Assembly (NCBI GenBank): GCA_031308135.1
Contig: JAHLJT010000631.1
Span: forward strand, 198,007,126 to 198,071,125
Direction of reading: 5' to 3'
Source: Acheta domesticus
Taxonomy: Eukaryota > Arthropoda > Insecta > Orthoptera > Gryllidae
Length of the DNA stretch: 64,000 nt
Positions within the stretch are counted from its first letter, which is position 1, and each line of letters opens with the position of its first letter. Shown one piece after another: positions 36,260 through 47,316 of this stretch. Below the pieces are notes generated by a model. That model was not told the origin of the DNA. It worked only from the letters and a program-made list of their open reading frames with translations, and ran no database searches. The translations under genes and the position numbers were made by a program.

Positions 36260-36490
36260 ACTCTCTCGCTACGGAGTAGAGAGAAAGTTATGTAATGCTA
36301 CGCGAAAAAACGGCGAATTTTCTGTTGAAAAACTCGTTACAGGTCCTGGTTACGAAAAAGTGGATACATCCAGTTGCTAAATTTAGAAAAAAATCCTCTA
36401 ACACGTAATGTAGCCAGAATCCATGTTTTATGGGTCCATAATAAATCGAATGAAGGCAAAACGTCCGTCCGCCCGTCCTTTTTCCATTTA
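36260..36490 (-). repeat. Hairpin-ended repeat, copy E (inverted)
   Basis: Reverse orientation. A hairpin at 36260-36288 (stem around CTCTC/GAGAG, one arm ending GAGAAAGT) is followed by TATGTAATGC, AAAAAGTGGATA, TTGCTAAATTTAGAAAAAAA and AAAACGTCCGTCCG. The block order is exactly the reverse of copies A, C and D. Confidence 0.8.
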
Positions 36491-36649
36491 ATCCTTAGCT
36501 GTAAGGTGTGAAGGTAATTTCGTGACCAATATTTCCAATTACTGCTAATTTGTTATTTAAATTAAAGAACCGATGCGCAGAAGTTATCTGCTCGAGAGGC
36601 GAGTTGGAATCTACTGGGAAATTATTAAGGGGGTGCCCGTACACTAAGT

Positions 36650-37270
36650 GATTTGGGATCAAAATTAAGTTGTCACCAGCTTTGTAGAGGTGGCCTCAAT
36701 CGGTCCTGAGTTTGAACAAGCTTCGATTTTAGCAAGAAGAGTGTACAAGGTAAACAAGGGCACAACTTGTTGTCCTAAAGCGCGGCGTAAATGGAATTTA
36801 AGACTTTTTACACGTGCTTCCGCCAGAGAGTTCCGCTGTGGAGAGTATATGGGGCAAAAGTGCCAGGAGGTATCCTGTACTGATAAGAATTTTGTGAGGA
36901 CTTCCAAATCCTGAGAAGAAGAAAAAAGCTATTAGCCTTTGCAATGACGGGACTAGCCTTTTTGAATGCGCTATCATTATCACTGTACAGAGTAACCTCT
37001 CCGAGACCCAAATCGTTCAAAGGCAGCAATAAATTGAGAAGCAGATAAGTTTTCTACAATTTCTAAATGTTCTGAATTTGCGCATACAAAACATTAATCC
37101 AAGACTTCCGAGAAACTTTGGATCATGTAAGAGAAGGCCTTGTCAAAATTGGCCCACAATAAGCTAAGGATGTGTGAGCCCATGGCCAAGAAGGATTAAC
37201 ACGGCTAGGAGGTAGCGAACCCATAATCTGTTCAACACGGGCAGCTTGCTAGCGTTTACAAGTCATGCAA
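36650..37270 (-). pseudogene. BEL/Pao LTR retrotransposon, integrase fragment
   Basis: Minus-strand pieces in order are FVCANSEHLEIVENLSASQF then IAAFERFGSRRGY, LYSDNDSAFKKA, WHFCPIYSP, LAEARVKSLKFHLRRALGQQ and LYTLLAKIEACSNSGPIEAT. The second D (SDN) and the E (AEARVKS) of the DDE integrase core are visible in the arrangement typical of BEL/Pao elements. Several frameshifts and stops break it. No LTRs were recognised nearby. Confidence 0.85.
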
Positions 37271-37366
37271 GTATTGATTACAATTTTTGCTACATGTGTT
37301 AAGGAGGGAATCCAAAACTACTGGTGTACACATCCTATCATTAGGACTAGGCCTGCATGCAGAAAG

Positions 37367-37802
37367 AAAAAATTTGGAGCCGTTTTTGAGAAAATTTTGA
37401 AAATGTCCGGGGAGCTTCATGTAAAGTACCCCCAAATTTTATAGAATCTTTTTCAAAATCTCAAAGCTTCTACTCGAACCAGATCGACTGAGGAATATCC
37501 ATTTTGGAAGAAATCGTACGTATGGTTTAGGCGCTAGCAGTGTTCACAGACGGACGGACGGACGTTTTCTTTTCAATTGGTTTTTCGGTATCAAGGACCC
37601 ACAAAAGAGGGGTTCTGGCTACACCACGTGCTAGGGGATTTTTTTTCTTAATTTAGAAACTAGATTTATCCACTTTTTCGTTATCACGGCTCGGCAACAA
37701 TTTTTTTCTGACGAAAATTGCCCATTTTTTCGCGCAGCATTACATAACTTTCCCTATACTACGTATATTACTCCGTATATACACGTACGTATACGGGAAA
37801 GT
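37367..37802 (+). repeat. Hairpin-ended repeat, copy D
   Basis: Starts GAAAAAATTTGGAGCCGTTT as copy C does and carries the GGACGGACG run, TTTTTCGGTATCAAGGACC and CGCGCAGCATTACATA. It ends with a hairpin (37747-37802) of stem ACTTTCCC/GGGAAAGT. By eye it is the copy most similar to C. Confidence 0.85.
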
Positions 37803-39159
37803 AAAAAAAATAATAGCTCTCAGAATAGCGACAATGCAGGGCCTGCAACAATGGAATTCCATTTGCGCTCGCGAATATCTGTGAATTACGTGTGATTGTT
37901 GTGACCTGATGGAGCTGTATGAAAAGGAGTTATAATTGTCTAATTTATGTTGATATTTGCATGAAAATATTGTTTTCGCACCAAATGCTGTACCATTTGT
38001 AGTGAGTAGAGTATTTGTTGCATGGTTTTAGAATACTCTTCTCTAATCATGGCCCTATGGAATGCATTTCTATATTGTCCAGGGTATCAGGCTTCTTTTT
38101 CCAATACAGGTTTACAAAACTTTTTATTCTATTTTTGTGCAGTTGTAAAATTCACATTGTTCTGACAACACTACGATGGAAACAGTGTGTTTTTCGCTTC
38201 TTGGTTGAATTGGACGTTTTCAAATAATAGCTAAGATGTTAGTAGCACATAAAGTGCAATATTTCAGTACTACGTGGCTGTTTCCAATAACGCGGGTAAG
38301 TATGTTTGTAGGTTAAATGTTAAGGCAATGTTAATTGATGTTGCCAGAACATTACAGCGTTCGCACTGACACGAGTACATTTTCTAGAATGTTGAAATGA
38401 TAACACATATGCAGCGTGGCTGCTGTGAGTACACCTTGTAATTACTTGACACAGCAAAAACCGGTGTCATAAGCATGGCTTATAGTTCGCTAAGGCATGA
38501 ATTGCCTTGCAAGAGAGAAAAACACACGTGCGTGGGCAGCGTGATTGAGCATAAGAGAAACTGAGAGCACATACTGAACTAGTGACTAGCACAAAGACAT
38601 GGTTGCCTCACAAAAGAAAGAACACGCGCCTGGGCGGCGTGGAGTGTGTCGCGTGCAGCTCAGATCACAACTAGAACACAACTGAGTGCGCCTCGGCTCG
38701 CTCACAGCGGTAGAATGAGCCGTGTGCGGCCTTTGGTGCGCATACTGGGCGCTGTCCAATCAGAATTAACGTAACAAAAATTATGTATTTACGATTATTC
38801 TGAAAGGGAAAAGGAATTGAAGACAAAATATATGAAACAGGCATGATTTTTAATTGTAAGAATTATGCCATCAAATGTGACTGAGGGGAATCTTAAAATG
38901 TTTTATATATTATAAGCTGGATATAACGGCTAACACGTAGCAGTTTGACGCGCAGTTCTAAGAAAAGGGGAGGGAGGTCGGATCCCGAGAATTTAAACGT
39001 TGCAGCTTCGTTGCGCTGAGGAAGCGTGTTGTGACATGTTCTTCCGTTGAACAGGAATTGCAACAAAGGCATTGGAAAGAGCCTGCGAGAGCGAAGTGCT
39101 TCAATACAAATGTAATAAAGAGAATAAAATAAAATATGCATATGGTAACTTGTTCGAAC
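37803..39159. other. Spacer, no gene recognised
   Basis: AT-rich with a less AT-rich stretch at about 38480-38760. No domain seen. Confidence 0.5.
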
Positions 39160-39780
39160 AATAATGTTTAAGATATTTTGTACCTTTTAGTTTTCTTGGT
39201 TTCTGTTATGACGGCGATGTCAATTTCTTTCTCGTTTAGTTTAAAGTCTAGTTCTTCTTTATTTCCCAACCCTCTCACATTCCAAGTGGCAATTTTTGTT
39301 CGGTCCGTAATACCAAATCATTTGTCCTTTTCATACTTTGATCGTTTCCTTGAACTGTCCGGCTGTTTATTGTGAAGATTGTTAGTATGAAAAAAAATCC
39401 TCTAGCGCTGCGCAGGTTAAGCTCAGTGATGGGACTGCCATCTCAAAGCTTCCTAGCCAGCTGGGTGAAATTTCAGGTCACAATCCCTAGACAGACTGCC
39501 TGCACCAGGCTAAGGGCTCTGCCTACCCTTTCGAGGTCATCTTTGGCTTGTCGGAGGTCTTCGTCAGCGACTTGTGTTCCTTTTCTGGCCTTGATGTCCT
39601 CTTCTGGAGTACTGTCCTTTGTCTGACCCCTCCTCTCCGACCTGTTCGACAAGGGAGGCCCTATTTAACCAGCAGGTACGCTACCGTCGGCATGGCTCTC
39701 AGGGTCATGGGGGCTTTCAAGCTCCGCCACCAACGTCAAGGTCTCGTACTCCCTAGGCAAGATTAGGATCAACATAATTT
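39160..39780 (-). pseudogene. LINE fragment: end of ORF1-like region and start of endonuclease
   Basis: The minus strand encodes RTKIATWNVRGLGNKEELDF, then KLNEKEIDIAVITETKKTKR. This is the start of the APE-type endonuclease of a non-LTR retrotransposon (TWNVRGL, then the ITETK catalytic glutamate block). Upstream on the same strand are charged helical stretches, such as TPEEDIKARKG and DLRQAKDDLERV, which could be an ORF1 end. Stops interrupt the frame and the RT is absent. Confidence 0.75.
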
Positions 39781-41050
39781 ATTGAAATAAATAAAATACA
39801 ATACTTTTAGATAGTTACATTGGCAAGATGAAAAAGTTAGACATTCCACAAAAATGGTAAACTGAACTGAGAGAACCGTTTTGTTTTTATATAAATGTCT
39901 TCATCACTGAAATTAAAAGGATCACATTCCTTAAGAAAGAATCTGGTTCATTCCTTAAGAAAAAGTATTTTTAACTAATCTAAAACATGAGATTGAAAAG
40001 GAACATTCACCGCAACATATTTTCTACTTTTTAGGCCAAACCAGTAATACAAAAATATATTTCATTTGAGAAATGGATTCAACTAAAACCATCAACATAA
40101 TATTTTGTTTTAAAACCAACTGTTTTGTTACAAAACAGTTACTTTTCATTTGCCAAACTTAAGGGATATGGGAATATGTACCATTTTCATATCATCCACA
40201 GGATTCATCGCTGTCTTCAACAGATAGTACATTATATTGAAATTCATTTTAGAAGTTAGATTCAGTGATGTCATTGCCTTCCTCTTCATTTGTGTATCCT
40301 TGAGAGCTTACAGATTCTGTAATTGATTTAAATGGGTAATATTCAATTATATAATTAATGAACAAATGTAGAACTATCAGCTTGAGTATTTGTTATTATT
40401 TGCAACTAATTTCCTCTCGGATTACTGTGCAACTTTATTTTAATTCTTTCATTCTAAACATTAACAACACTTATTTTCATTTACATTAATAAAGAAATTA
40501 ATGTTTTGTTCGCACCTGATGTTGCTTATAAATATTATGCGAAACGTCCTGTTCCAATATAATAAGAAAAATACAACTTTTTTGAAAACTTGTACATTGA
40601 TTGACCAAAATAAGAAGGATAACCAAGTGTTATATTAATGTCTTAGAATGTCTGCAATAACAGTCTTTTACAAATATTAATACATATAAAACGTCAGCAT
40701 AAATACAACTTAATTCACCTACTTTTTAAAACATTTTACAAATATACAGGTTTATTCCTCTTCGTAGAGACATGATATCGGTAAGGCACACGTATATTCA
40801 TATTTCAGACGTTAAACAGGTCTCAAAAACGTAAGTATGGCACATGTACCTATTACACGTCACACTTATGAAACTTTTATAACTTTAGAGGTTAATTTTT
40901 GACGTTCGAGACATCCAATTGGTATGGCACTTACAGACTCGTCTTCTTGACATTAAAATCAATTGAAAAATATTTTTCTCGGGTGTGTACCTACGATACA
41001 TGGATTAGTGAAAAAATTTGACATCTTTGAACCAATATGGTAGCTACTTA
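39781..41050. other. AT-rich sequence, no gene recognised
   Basis: No coding or repeat signal supported. Confidence 0.6.
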
Positions 41051-41279
41051 TGGTCCGATTAAAATAAGTTGGTGATTGACAATTGTGCTTCGGAAGCTGT
41101 AGCTTCGTCCAATATGAGTGTAAGATTTGGTTACTTTAATAAGTATTTATTTCAAATGTTTATTTTCGTGTCCCGAGAGCGCGTGGTCAGTACGCAAACT
41201 TGACATGTGGTACGCAAACTGTCAACGTCGCTCCCTTCCATTTGCAAATGTTAATCACCAATTTATTTTAATGGGACCA
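41051..41279. mobile_element. 229-bp MITE with ~30-bp inverted ends and TA duplication
   Basis: The left end TGGTCCGATTAAAATAAGTT and the complement of the right end, TGGTCCCATTAAAATAAATT, continue into GGTGATT.ACA on both sides; each side is flanked by TA. Short length, no ORF and a TA target site fit a Tc1/mariner-type MITE. Confidence 0.85.
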
Positions 41280-42004
41280 TAGAGGCGCCGCAGCGGTTTG
41301 GCATGGTCATAATCGGCAATGTAAAAGAATTTTCTACCACTAGACCACAAAAATAGCTTTGAGCTCGTAAAGCAAGCGGGCATAAAAAAATGACACGTTC
41401 AATTCAGTATGGCGGACAGTTGGAGACACCGCCTCTGTATGGCATACAACTCCCTCACATTTTGGCTATCTAACGAACAATATACAACTAGAATTAGCTG
41501 TGTACTCATTCCCCAATGGCCTACTTTTTTTGGACATATTTAAAAAATTGCGCAGCGCAACGCCGACACCAGCCGACACCTACACGCTGCCATACTTGCG
41601 TTTCCTTGTTCGTCATCACACTGGCTAACTTCTGAAAAAAAATTCAGCTTTGAGCTTCTCATACATCGATTTTCTTGCTGGCTACCGTTCTAAGAAGAAA
41701 AGTTCAAAAAACTGAGTTTCCTAAATTGGTACGAACTTTTATTTAACATTAAATGTATGTTACCACTGTATGATGCCTTCGGCAACTGGGCAGCAATGGA
41801 TAATTCAGTTCATTGTTGAACGGTGACAACGGTCCACCTCAATGTTAGAGCATGATTTAGATGTATGAAACAGTTTTATTCGTTAAACTTGTGTTATTTG
41901 CTTGAAAATATTTAGCTTTTGCACGTAATGTTCTAAGATTCATAATGAGTTTTACAAAAAATGACAGGTGTTTATTCAAACAGAAATTGCAGTAAAAATA
42001 GTAT
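41280..42004. other. Spacer, nothing recognised
   Basis: No supported coding or repeat feature. Confidence 0.5.
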
Positions 42005-42340
42005 TAAGGGTGAGAAAGTATGTGTAATTTTAGCACCACACCTTTTTACTTTCTCGTCTTACGAATACTTCGTAAGAAGAGAAAGTTATGTAATCGTGCG
42101 GCGGAAAAGGGGGATTTTCGCCAGAAAAACTCTTATAGCATGGGTCTGGTGACAAAAAGTGGATAAAACCTGTTGCTAAATTTAGAAAAAAAATCCTCTA
42201 TCTCGTAGTCAAAATCCATGATTTGTTGCTTCTTCATACTGCAAAATCGACCGACGGCAAAACGTCCGTCTCTCCGTCTGTGGTCAACGCTAGAGCCTAA
42301 ACCGTTCGGCCGATTTTCTTCGAAATAGATATTCCCCGAT
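42005..42340 (-). repeat. Hairpin-ended repeat, copy F (inverted), with outer tail
   Basis: Reverse orientation. The hairpin at 42048-42086 is nearly perfect: stem ACTTTCTC/GAGAAAGT plus inner TCTTACGAA/TTCGTAAGA. It is followed by the family blocks in reverse order through AAAACGTCCGTC. On the other side of the hairpin lies GAGAAAGTATGTG...AGCACCAC, which recurs at about 47637-47672 and may be the true outer end of the element. Confidence 0.8.
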
Positions 42341-43099
42341 CAGTGGCGTAGGCTCAATGTATGCGAGTGATGCGTTGCATCCCCTAGATTTTCATTAAAC
42401 TATTTTCAGTAAAGTAATTTACTTTCTTCCGTAAGCATCTCCCTCTGTTTCCATATTCCCTCCCGCCATTTACGTGCGCTCTCCAACAGGCGGTATTTCC
42501 TTCGCTAGATGTGAAGGAACAAGAAGCATCCCTTGAACGACATCGCTACGTTGGTGAGGTCATTGAACTCACGGCCATGCGCTGTGTGCAAGCTGTGTGG
42601 TTTCGACGGCCGATGATGTGACCAGGCCTCTCACATCTCAGGCTTCTGAGTTCTCATTGGCGTTTTGTATCCCCTTCCAAGAACCTTCCATACCCCTCCT
42701 CTGATGCAGTCATAATTCGGCCGTACGCCTGGGAATCACAGACGTCACGTGCCGCGATTGTGGGCCCCGAAGCGGGGCGCGGGGGGCAGATGGCACGACT
42801 GTCTTTCTTCACAACTCATGCACGTCTGCCAACTATGCTTAAGCACATTTCAACCTGATGCGGTTTCGGTGGGTAAGACGATGTGTGTTAGCAGGCCTGA
42901 CAAAACAAGATCACTGCCTTCATGTAAGAAAATAGTAGGTAGGGACAGTCCGTGAAGTCCAAACGGTGGTGTGACGTAATTTCGTTCGTCTTGTGTGTCC
43001 TTCGTTGTAACGTAAATGCTGTTTCGTACTGAATGTGCGTTAAATAGACTACATTGTTTAACTATTGATGCATTAAAGAGAATCGTGAATTCGAAATTG
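42341..43099. other. Spacer with a hAT-like left end
   Basis: CAGTGGCGTAGGCTCAATG at 42342-42360 looks like a hAT terminus; no matching right end was found. The rest is mixed composition without a recognised gene. Confidence 0.4.
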
Positions 43100-43541
43100 G
43101 GTAGATTTTAAGAACAGGGTTCGGCTCCTATTGACGCGCACGATTCGGTTCCGAACGAGTCACTCGCGGCGCCGCCACAGTGTGCACACGGCCACGTGGC
43201 CAACGCATTTTCGTGTGGAATCGTGACGCTACGCTACCCGTGTCCAAGTTGAGGACGAGGCTCGGGCCTTCGGCCCTCGCGTTAACATAAAACATCCTTG
43301 AGTCTGTCCAACGCATAATTACCAACGCATTTTATGCATTTAACATTATGCATGCAACGCATTTTATGCATTTAACCATTGTAATTCTCCATTACACATT
43401 CGCACCACACCGCACAATGCACAATGCAAGCAGTGCTCCCTGAGTGATTCGTTCTCGTGGTCCGCGCGAGTGAACCATGCGCAAGTGAACCGTGCGCCGT
43501 GAGCCGAACCCTGTCCTTAGAATAAGCCGAACCCTGTCCTT
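43100..43541 (+). repeat. GC-rich inverted-end repeat, copy 1
   Basis: Begins GGTAGATTTTAAGA, then ACAGGGTTCGGCTC; ends GAGCCGAACCCTGT, an exact inverted copy of the 14-base end. Inside are the palindrome GGCCACGTGGCC, a hairpin GGGCC-TTC-GGCCC, and a direct repeat of AACGCATTTTATGCATTTAA. This copy has an extra AAGCCGAACCCTGTCCTTA unit at the right end. It looks like a MITE or satellite-like unit of unknown superfamily. Confidence 0.8.
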
Positions 43542-44324
43542 AGGGTAAGAATCGACATATGTAAGATGCAGTAAACAACTGTAATATAAATATTATGTAC
43601 AGATTAGCGAAATCCAGAAATATAATGTGAACAAATAGGCTTAAAACTAAAGATTAAAACTAACCTGAATCAATACAATTGCCGATGGCTAGCCTTTGTA
43701 TGCATCAATACAATAACATCGATGCACACAGCTCGGAGTCTGGTTACCAACTGACTCTCACGCGCATGTCGCCAAGCGACGTTGCCAAGCTTGATTACAC
43801 GCAAGCTTACACATATATTCTTGCTGAATCAACAGTACACTTAAAACACAAGTTAAAGGACCTGCCTCCGCAACTAACGACTCGACCCCGGTCGGCAACA
43901 ATGCGCCCCCCTCCGCCCCACCCCTCCTTGGCGTCACTTTCTGAATATGATAAGAAAGGAGTGGCGAGGAGAGTGCAGGGAAAAGGCAACAATCTTAAAC
44001 ACAGGAGGATATATAGGTTGTAATAGAAAGGGCAGTAGGTATTCAAATTTCACAATTGTTTTTGCTCATTACTCATTTTTTTACGACAGCATCTAAATGC
44101 ATTTGAACACATTTATTGAGGACATTTTTATAATGGATGTAGTGATTGAAATCTTTAAAATCTGCAAATATACATAAAAAGAGGCAACTATAATCGATTG
44201 ATCATGTGTCTCGTACTATTGAAATGAATTAATTACATTACATTGTGAACACAACCAAAAACAAAAAAAATTGTAAAAAAGGCCAATAATATAAAAATGA
44301 TTCACAGTAACTATGAGACTTCGC
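43542..44324. other. Spacer with an unexplained 114-codon frame
   Basis: The plus-strand frame 43679-44023 is open from ATG for 114 codons. It contains LAESTVHLKHKLKDLPPQLT and a PPPPHP stretch. I do not recognise it and cannot tell chance from coding. Confidence 0.25.
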
Positions 44325-44765
44325 GGTAGATTTTAAGAACAGGGTTCGGCTCCTATTGACGCGCACGATTCGGTTCCGAACGAGTCACTCGCGGCGCCGC
44401 CACAGTGTGCCCGGCCACACGGCCACGTGGCCAACGCACTTTCGTGTGGAATCGTGACGCTTCGCTACCCGTGTCCAAGTTGAGGACGAGGCTCGGGCCT
44501 TCGGCCCTCGCGTTAACATAAAACATCCTTGAGTCTGTCCAACGCATAATTACCAACGCATTTTATGCATTTAACATTATGCATGCAACGCATTTTATGC
44601 ATTTAACCATTTTAATTCTCCATTATACATTCGCACCACACCGCACAATGCAAGCAGTGCTCCCTGAGTGATCCGTTCTCGTGGTCCGCGCGAGTGAACC
44701 ATGCGCAAGTGAACCGTGCGCCGTTGTTTTAGTGAGCCGAACTCTGTCCTTAAAATCAGCCGAAC
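44325..44765 (+). repeat. GC-rich inverted-end repeat, copy 2
   Basis: Same start, same ACAGGGTTCGGCTC end and internal blocks as copy 1. Relative to copy 1 it has a short insertion near CCCGGCCACACGG that is shared with copy 3, so copies 2 and 3 are closer relatives. The right end reads GAGCCGAACTCTGT (one change). Confidence 0.8.
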
Positions 44766-47074
44766 AGTTAAGCATATTTTGCAATAGCAGTTATTTCGGA
44801 ACGCTTTCGCTGCGGCAGCAGGAAGTGCTCTTACTGTACCACATATTACTTAAGCTAAAATAATATTTGACGGGTGGTATTGAGGAAGTTCATGGATGTT
44901 TTACGGCACAAACAGATACTTTTATTTAGGAAAGATGCAATATTTTTGAGGGGGGAAATATTGATATCCATTAATTAGGGCTACATCTGAGATAAACCGT
45001 GCAGTCGTTTATTAAGAAGTTAAAAGCTGGCTGTTGTTAGTTTGAGAATTGAGAAAATGACAGCCGGGAGAATCAATTCAAATTCCAAAGATTATCAAGA
45101 AACTCAGTATTTTTGTTAACGAATAATTTATCTCCTAAATGCTTCGTTGTGTGCTAAAAATAACAATAAGAGCATTCCAGGAGATTCAATCTTTTTCATA
45201 AATGTTGGATCGTGTTCATCATTTATGTTTACGCCGCCGTGTACCGTGGCTATCATTTTGAACAAAACTCGATATTCTGTATGTGCATTTAAAATATTTA
45301 TTGAATAGAACCTGCAAATACTTGCTACTATTAAGTATTCTAGTGTGAGCAACGCGATGCTTTCCAGAATATTACTCGATTGTTTCACCGTTTACGCGGA
45401 GAAACGAGGAAATGCCTGCGCAGGAGGTGACGCCGCTGTCTGCAATGTCGTTGCGGCCGGTTTGAATTTCGCGCCCCGGAAGTGATTTCCAAACTCAATT
45501 TTCTCAAAGACAAAATTTTTTTCGGAAAAACTTTTTATGAACTAGTGCTTTGGGCTGAAGATTGCCACGTAAATGATAGTCTGCTGAAGATCATTCTAAA
45601 TATCGTGATATACTAAAAGCGTTTTGGAAATGAAATATTCGTACATGAAAATACTGAGTTTATTATCTCTGGGCGCGGAATTTGAACTGATGCTTCTTAC
45701 AGTCATTTTGTGGAGATGTAGACCGAACAGTGCATTGAAGAATCTTTGTAGGGGCACGTAGGCCATTAACCAGACCCATAGGCCAATATCAACAGAGATA
45801 AAATAGCGTCGCCGTATGTGCCATGCAACAATGAATAAAAAAAATCAAAACTACTATATTACTGGTGTGAAAGGGTAGAAGACTGAGAAAAACTGTGATG
45901 TTGCATTGCGTGATGTACAAATGCTTCAAAAGAACTCAAACATTCTAGCAGGCAAAAAGTTCGACCGTGGTTCACTGAGGTTACCGGACCGCTGCCATTC
46001 GCAGCTCGTATAATGGTCGGTGTCCTTGCATTTGTCACTTGCTAGACCGCGTCACATCGTGGTTTATATCGTATGGCGAACCTGCCACCGCCGCCAAGTG
46101 ATTCGCCCATCAGCCGCATGTCAGTTTTGCCTCAAAACAACAGATTGCGCAGTTCGAAACTCGACCCGCACAGTGATCATGGCTGAATAAGCACATATAC
46201 GGAGTCATCTTTCCCCTTCCCTCCCCTCCGCACTACCCCAGCGTCCCGCCGCCGGCAGCGTATACTAAAAGCTAAGCGCCGTCAAGGCAAATTAGTAGAA
46301 ATATCGAGTTTGAGTGTGAGAGGCCAGAATAAGCATGTTTTCAATTAATGAGTACTGAAACATGTACGTAGTCTTCGGCGAGTGCCGGAGCAACGCTCGT
46401 GCGGCAGCTCGAATATATGCAATTATTAAATGAAATAGTTATAAATTGATTAGTTTTTTAAGCAAATGAAAATATTGAACATGTAGAGATGTAATTGAAA
46501 GATTTAGGACTTGCATGTAAAGTATTTCTAACTAATTTAAAGTAACAAAATATGCATGTTCTAAAATATTTAAGTAGTAAGGATAATGATTCTGCATTAA
46601 AATAAATTTAAAAAGTTAAATAAATCAAAAGAAGGTTTGGGGCTAAAAATTGATTATACTGCATTTTTCCCTCTTTGCTGATTTTTGTTGTACATTATGA
46701 AAATATCAAAAAAATATTGAAAATTACAACACTCAAGTAGTATAGTAGTTAACTGTCTCTACTCCCTTACATTCCGTACTACGTAGTAACCTCGAAGAAT
46801 TCAATTGAAGAAATTGTCGTTACTCATTTGTGTACGTATCTGCAAACTACAATGCAAGCTCAAAGAAACAAAACAACTCAAAGAATACTTTTCCCGAGTA
46901 GCTGTCAACTGCCTTATGAAATGGTTTCACAAAGTAACTCCAAGATTTGGGAGAAAGACATGCTCTCATCTTGCATCTGGAAAAGCAAAGCGGCGGGTAG
47001 AATGGTCATTCAACTTCGAGAAATGGGTAGTCAAGGCCGCTTGCGTTAACGTCGATGTTCCACGTAGAACAGTT
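44766..47074. other. Spacer, no gene recognised
   Basis: Mixed AT-rich DNA. GC-richer stretches occur at about 45400-45480 and 45990-46280. The frame at 46805-47086 ends VVKAACVNVDVPRRTVGRF, faintly like the helix-turn-helix of pogo/CENP-B-type transposases (...aA...nvPrrTlgrf), but it runs straight into repeat copy 3. Confidence 0.4.
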
Positions 47075-47316
47075 GGTAGATTTTAAGAACAGGGTTCGGC
47101 TCCTATTGACGCGCACGATTCGGTTCCGAACGAGTCACTTGCGGCGCCGCCACAGTGTGCCCGGCCACACGGCCACGTGGCCAACGCACTTTCGTGTGGA
47201 ATCGTGACGCTTCGCTACCCGTGTCCAAGTTGAAGACGAGGCTCGGGCCTTCGGCCCTCGCGTTAACATAAAACATCCTTGAGTCTGTCCAACGCATAAT
47301 TACCAACGCATTTTAT
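47075..47316 (+). repeat. GC-rich inverted-end repeat, copy 3 (right-truncated)
   Basis: Matches copy 2 almost base for base from GGTAGATTTTAAGAACAGGG to ACCAACGCATTTTAT, then stops. The AACGCATTTT direct repeat region and the right inverted end are missing. Confidence 0.82.

Noticed and set aside
36260..42340. Calling the hairpin-ended repeats Helitrons
   Set aside because: They have a terminal hairpin, but I see no TC start, no CTRR end after the hairpin and no Rep/helicase sequence, so the class is left open.
43128..47306. Conserved minus-strand ~66-codon ORF with a 'DTGS' motif in the three GC-rich repeats, hinting at an aspartic protease
   Set aside because: The frame is shared because the DNA repeat is shared; DTGS is not followed by protease-like sequence and the frame overlaps palindromes and hairpins. 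Too short for a protease.
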